Shown piece after piece: positions 5,476-7,709 of a stretch of DNA of 7,709 bases. The stretch covers positions 1 to 7,709 of the forward strand of contig CAIQEX010000377.1 of the NCBI GenBank assembly GCA_903870955.1. Reading direction: 5' to 3'. How positions within the stretch are numbered: position 1 is the first letter of the stretch; each line of letters opens with the position of its first letter. The position numbers were made by a program, and so were the translations under genes. Below the pieces are notes generated by a model. That model was not told the origin of the DNA and ran no database searches. It saw nothing but the letters and a program-made list of their open reading frames with translations. This DNA comes from an uncultured beta proteobacterium (GTDB lineage: Bacteria > Pseudomonadota > Gammaproteobacteria > Burkholderiales > Burkholderiaceae_C).

Positions 5476-7653
5476 ATGAATAGTCCAAATCCACCCTCCA
5501 ACATCGTGGGCCCTGCGCCCGTGTCATCAGCGGCTCCAGAGCTGGATGCGTTGCTGGAATGCCTGTTGATCGTTGCCCGCGCGCACGGCGAACTTCCCAC
5601 CCGCGAGGCCTTGCTGGCGGGGTTACCGATTGAGCAAGCCCGCTTAAGCCCAGCCCTGTTTGAACGTGCCGCCAAGCGAGCGCATCTGAGTAGCCGCATG
5701 GTCAAGAGCCCGCTGTCCACTCTCAAGCAGGACCTGTTGCCGGCCATTGCACTGCTGGACGATAAAAACGCCTGTGTCATTCTGGAGTTGAACACCCAGA
5801 CGTACCAAGCCCGCGTGGTCTATCCGGAATTGCCAGATTCGCCGGTGGACGTGCCGCTAGACGATTTGGAGAAAAACTATTTGGGCAGCGCCATTTACGC
5901 GCGACCGTCCCACCGCTATGACGCCCGTACCCCTACCGTGCGAAAAGGGCGCCATGGGCATTGGTTCTGGAGCGTGATGGCCGAGAGTCGCCCGCTGTAT
6001 GTGGACGTGCTGTTCGCCGCACTGCTGGCCAATCTGTTTGCCCTGGGCATGCCGATGTTCACCATGAATGTGTACGACCGGGTGGTGCCCAACCAGGCGT
6101 TCGAGACGCTGTGGGTGTTGGCCATCGGCCTGACCCTGATGCTGGTGGGCGACCTGGTGCTGCGCACCATGCGCGGACGCTTTGTCGATCTGGCCAGCAG
6201 CCGGGTGGATGTGAAGTTGTCGGCCTTCATCATGGAAAAAGTGCTGGGCACGCGCATGGAGCAACGCCCTGCGTCTGCGGGTTCGTTTGCATCGAACTTG
6301 CGCGCTTTTGAGTCGGTGCGCGACTTCATTGGCTCGGCCACGGTGGTGGCTTTTATTGACCTGCCTTTTTCGGTGATTTTCATGGTCACCATCGCCTGGA
6401 TTTCCTGGATGATGCTGATCCCCCTGGTGGTGGGCTCGCTCATCATGCTGCTGTATTCGCTGGCGGTGCAGGGGCGCATGCATGAGCTGGCTGAAACCAC
6501 CTTCCGGGCCAGTGCCCAGCGCAATGCCACCCTGATCGAAGGCTTGGTGGGTTTCGAGACCATCAAAGCCCTGTCTGCCGAATCGGTGATCCAGACCAAG
6601 TGGGAAAAGAGTGCCGCCTTGCTGGCCCGGGTGGGTGCGCAATTGCGTCTGCTCTCAAGCACCGCCAGCAGTTCATCGGCCTTTGTGCAGCAACTGGTAA
6701 ATCTGGCGATTGTAGTGATCGGTGTGTATGCCATCTCGAACCGGGAACTCACCATGGGCGGCCTGATTGCCTGCACCATGCTGGCCTCGCGTGCCATGGC
6801 GCCGGTGGGCCAGGTTTCGGGCTTGCTGGTGCAGTTTCATACGGCCTCCACCGCGCTCACTTCGTTGGACGAGATGATGAAGCGCGAAGTGGAGCGCCCG
6901 GCAGACGCCAACTATGTCAGCCGCGGCCGTTTCACCGGCGCCATCGATTTCCGCAACGTCAGCTTCAGCTATCCGGGGCAAACGACACCTTCGCTGCACG
7001 GCCTGAACTTCAAGATCAAGGCGGGCGAGAAGATCGCCATCCTGGGGCGCATCGGTTCGGGCAAGACGACCCTGGAAAAATTGATTTTGGGGCTTTACCA
7101 ACCGACCGAGGGTGCGGTGCTGGTGGACGGCATTGACTTGCGCCAGATTGACCCGGCTGAACTGCGCCGCCAGATTGGCTATGTGCAGCAGGACGTCATG
7201 CTGTTTTATGGCTCGCTACGTGAAAACATCACCCTGGGCGCACCCCTGGCGCAGCACGCAGACATCGTGCGGGCCGCTGAAATTGGCGGTGTGCTGACGC
7301 TGGTCAATCACCACCCTGAGGGCTTTGAAATGGTGGTCGGCGAGCGCGGCGAATCGCTCTCGGGCGGACAGCGCCAGGGCGTGGCGATTGCCCGCGCGGT
7401 GATTAACGACCCGCCCATCCTGCTGTTGGATGAACCGACCTCCAGCATGGACTATTCCAGCGAGGAAGACATCAAGCAGCGTTTGACGGCGTTTGCCAAA
7501 GACAAGACGGTGCTGCTCATCAGCCACCGCACAGCGCTGCTGGATTTGGTGGACCGCATCATCGTGATGGATGGCGGGCGCATTGTGGCGGATGGACCTA
7601 AGGAGCAGGTGATTACCGCCTTGCGCCAAGGCCGTGTTGGAAAGGCTGCATGA
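5476..7653 (+). CDS. lapB: Type I secretion ABC exporter (permease-ATPase), LapB/LssB type
   Basis: This is a 725-residue inner-membrane exporter subunit that would power one-step export of a C-terminal-signal protein, together with a membrane-fusion protein and an outer-membrane channel. The N-terminal part (about 22-150) resembles a C39 peptidase domain but looks catalytically dead: the expected Cys aligns near Ala25, and the His position falls at NACVIL (98-103). The membrane domain has six hydrophobic segments, about 176-196, 211-230, 287-306, 309-330, 403-420 and 427-445. The ATPase domain (about 488-720) is complete: Walker A GRIGSGKT (524-531), Q-loop YVQQD, signature LSGGQ (628-632), Walker B ILLLDE (648-653) and switch His684. 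The GRIGSGKT form is typical of LapB/LssB exporters, which usually carry large RTX adhesins. The ATG at 5476 has only a weak GGGGG site 10 bases upstream. Assignment to the LapB class is by motif and architecture; the cargo is not in view. Confidence 0.9.
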   Translation: MNSPNPPSNIVGPAPVSSAAPELDALLECLLIVARAHGELPTREALLAGLPIEQARLSPALFERAAKRAHLSSRMVKSPLSTLKQDLLPAIALLDDKNACVILELNTQTYQARVVYPELPDSPVDVPLDDLEKNYLGSAIYARPSHRYDARTPTVRKGRHGHWFWSVMAESRPLYVDVLFAALLANLFALGMPMFTMNVYDRVVPNQAFETLWVLAIGLTLMLVGDLVLRTMRGRFVDLASSRVDVKLSAFIMEKVLGTRMEQRPASAGSFASNLRAFESVRDFIGSATVVAFIDLPFSVIFMVTIAWISWMMLIPLVVGSLIMLLYSLAVQGRMHELAETTFRASAQRNATLIEGLVGFETIKALSAESVIQTKWEKSAALLARVGAQLRLLSSTASSSSAFVQQLVNLAIVVIGVYAISNRELTMGGLIACTMLASRAMAPVGQVSGLLVQFHTASTALTSLDEMMKREVERPADANYVSRGRFTGAIDFRNVSFSYPGQTTPSLHGLNFKIKAGEKIAILGRIGSGKTTLEKLILGLYQPTEGAVLVDGIDLRQIDPAELRRQIGYVQQDVMLFYGSLRENITLGAPLAQHADIVRAAEIGGVLTLVNHHPEGFEMVVGERGESLSGGQRQGVAIARAVINDPPILLLDEPTSSMDYSSEEDIKQRLTAFAKDKTVLLISHRTALLDLVDRIIVMDGGRIVADGPKEQVITALRQGRVGKAA

Positions 7654-7709
7654 TGGCTTTGTTTAATGAAAATGCCTTCAAGCGCACCGGTGATCTGGTC
7701 AAGCGCACT
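7650..7709 (+). CDS. Start of a downstream gene, probably HlyD-family membrane-fusion protein (3' end cut off)
   Basis: Only 20 codons are visible, beginning MMALFNENAF and running open to the window edge. The ATG at 7650 overlaps the exporter stop codon (ATGA, 7650-7653), and a second in-frame ATG follows at 7653. Either may be the start. This overlap implies translational coupling with the ABC exporter. In type I secretion loci the gene after a LapB-type ATPase is normally the LapC/HlyD-type periplasmic adaptor, and its N-terminus is a short cytoplasmic segment before one membrane helix. The visible residues are polar and compatible with that, but too few to identify a family. The product name therefore rests on gene order. 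Confidence 0.5.
   Translation, partial: MMALFNENAFKRTGDLVKRT

Noticed and set aside
5307..5795. A 162-residue open frame on the minus strand covering the gap and the start of the exporter gene.
   Set aside because: It runs antisense through the well-supported exporter N-terminus, shows no domain, and its Asp/Arg-rich part is just the hexamer array translated. No ribosome site was seen.

Overview
The window looks like chromosomal DNA of a motile betaproteobacterium, most likely Burkholderiales/Comamonadaceae-like (Rhodoferax or Polaromonas type). This placement is an inference from the moderately GC-rich composition, the chemoreceptor N-terminus ([15 protein letters not shown]) and the gene order. 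It is not a database result. All recognisable genes lie on the + strand and are tightly packed.

Region 1 (1-5291) is the downstream part of a chemotaxis operon: the 3' end of cheA, a membrane chemoreceptor (MCP), cheW, cheR, cheD and cheB. The set is functionally closed. The receptor senses a ligand across the inner membrane. CheW couples it to the CheA kinase, whose C-terminal ATP-binding and CheW-like parts are seen here. CheR methylates receptor glutamates, CheB demethylates or deamidates them when phosphorylated by CheA, and CheD deamidates receptor glutamines. No cheY or cheZ is in view; they may lie outside the window. Junctions from the MCP onward are very tight (9, 2, 1 and -4 bases), which indicates one transcript with translational coupling.

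Region 2 (5292-5475) is a 184-base gap. It holds an imperfect hairpin just after cheB and a striking 54-base array of nine in-phase hexamers, mostly starting with GTC. I see no convincing promoter there.

Region 3 (5476-7709) starts a second unit. It encodes a 725-residue ABC exporter of the LapB/LssB type I secretion class, with a degenerate N-terminal C39-like domain, a six-helix membrane domain and a complete ATPase. It overlaps by 4 bases the first 20 codons of a further gene, which by position is probably the HlyD-family membrane-fusion partner. Such exporters typically secrete giant RTX adhesins, so the window joins a motility/sensing module to what may be a surface-attachment secretion locus.

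The genes are mostly ordinary, intact members of known families. I do not see a clearly new system. The points most worth a second look are the hexamer array, the receptor's symmetric one-heptad shortening and aromatic C-terminal tail, and the inactive-looking peptidase domain of the exporter.
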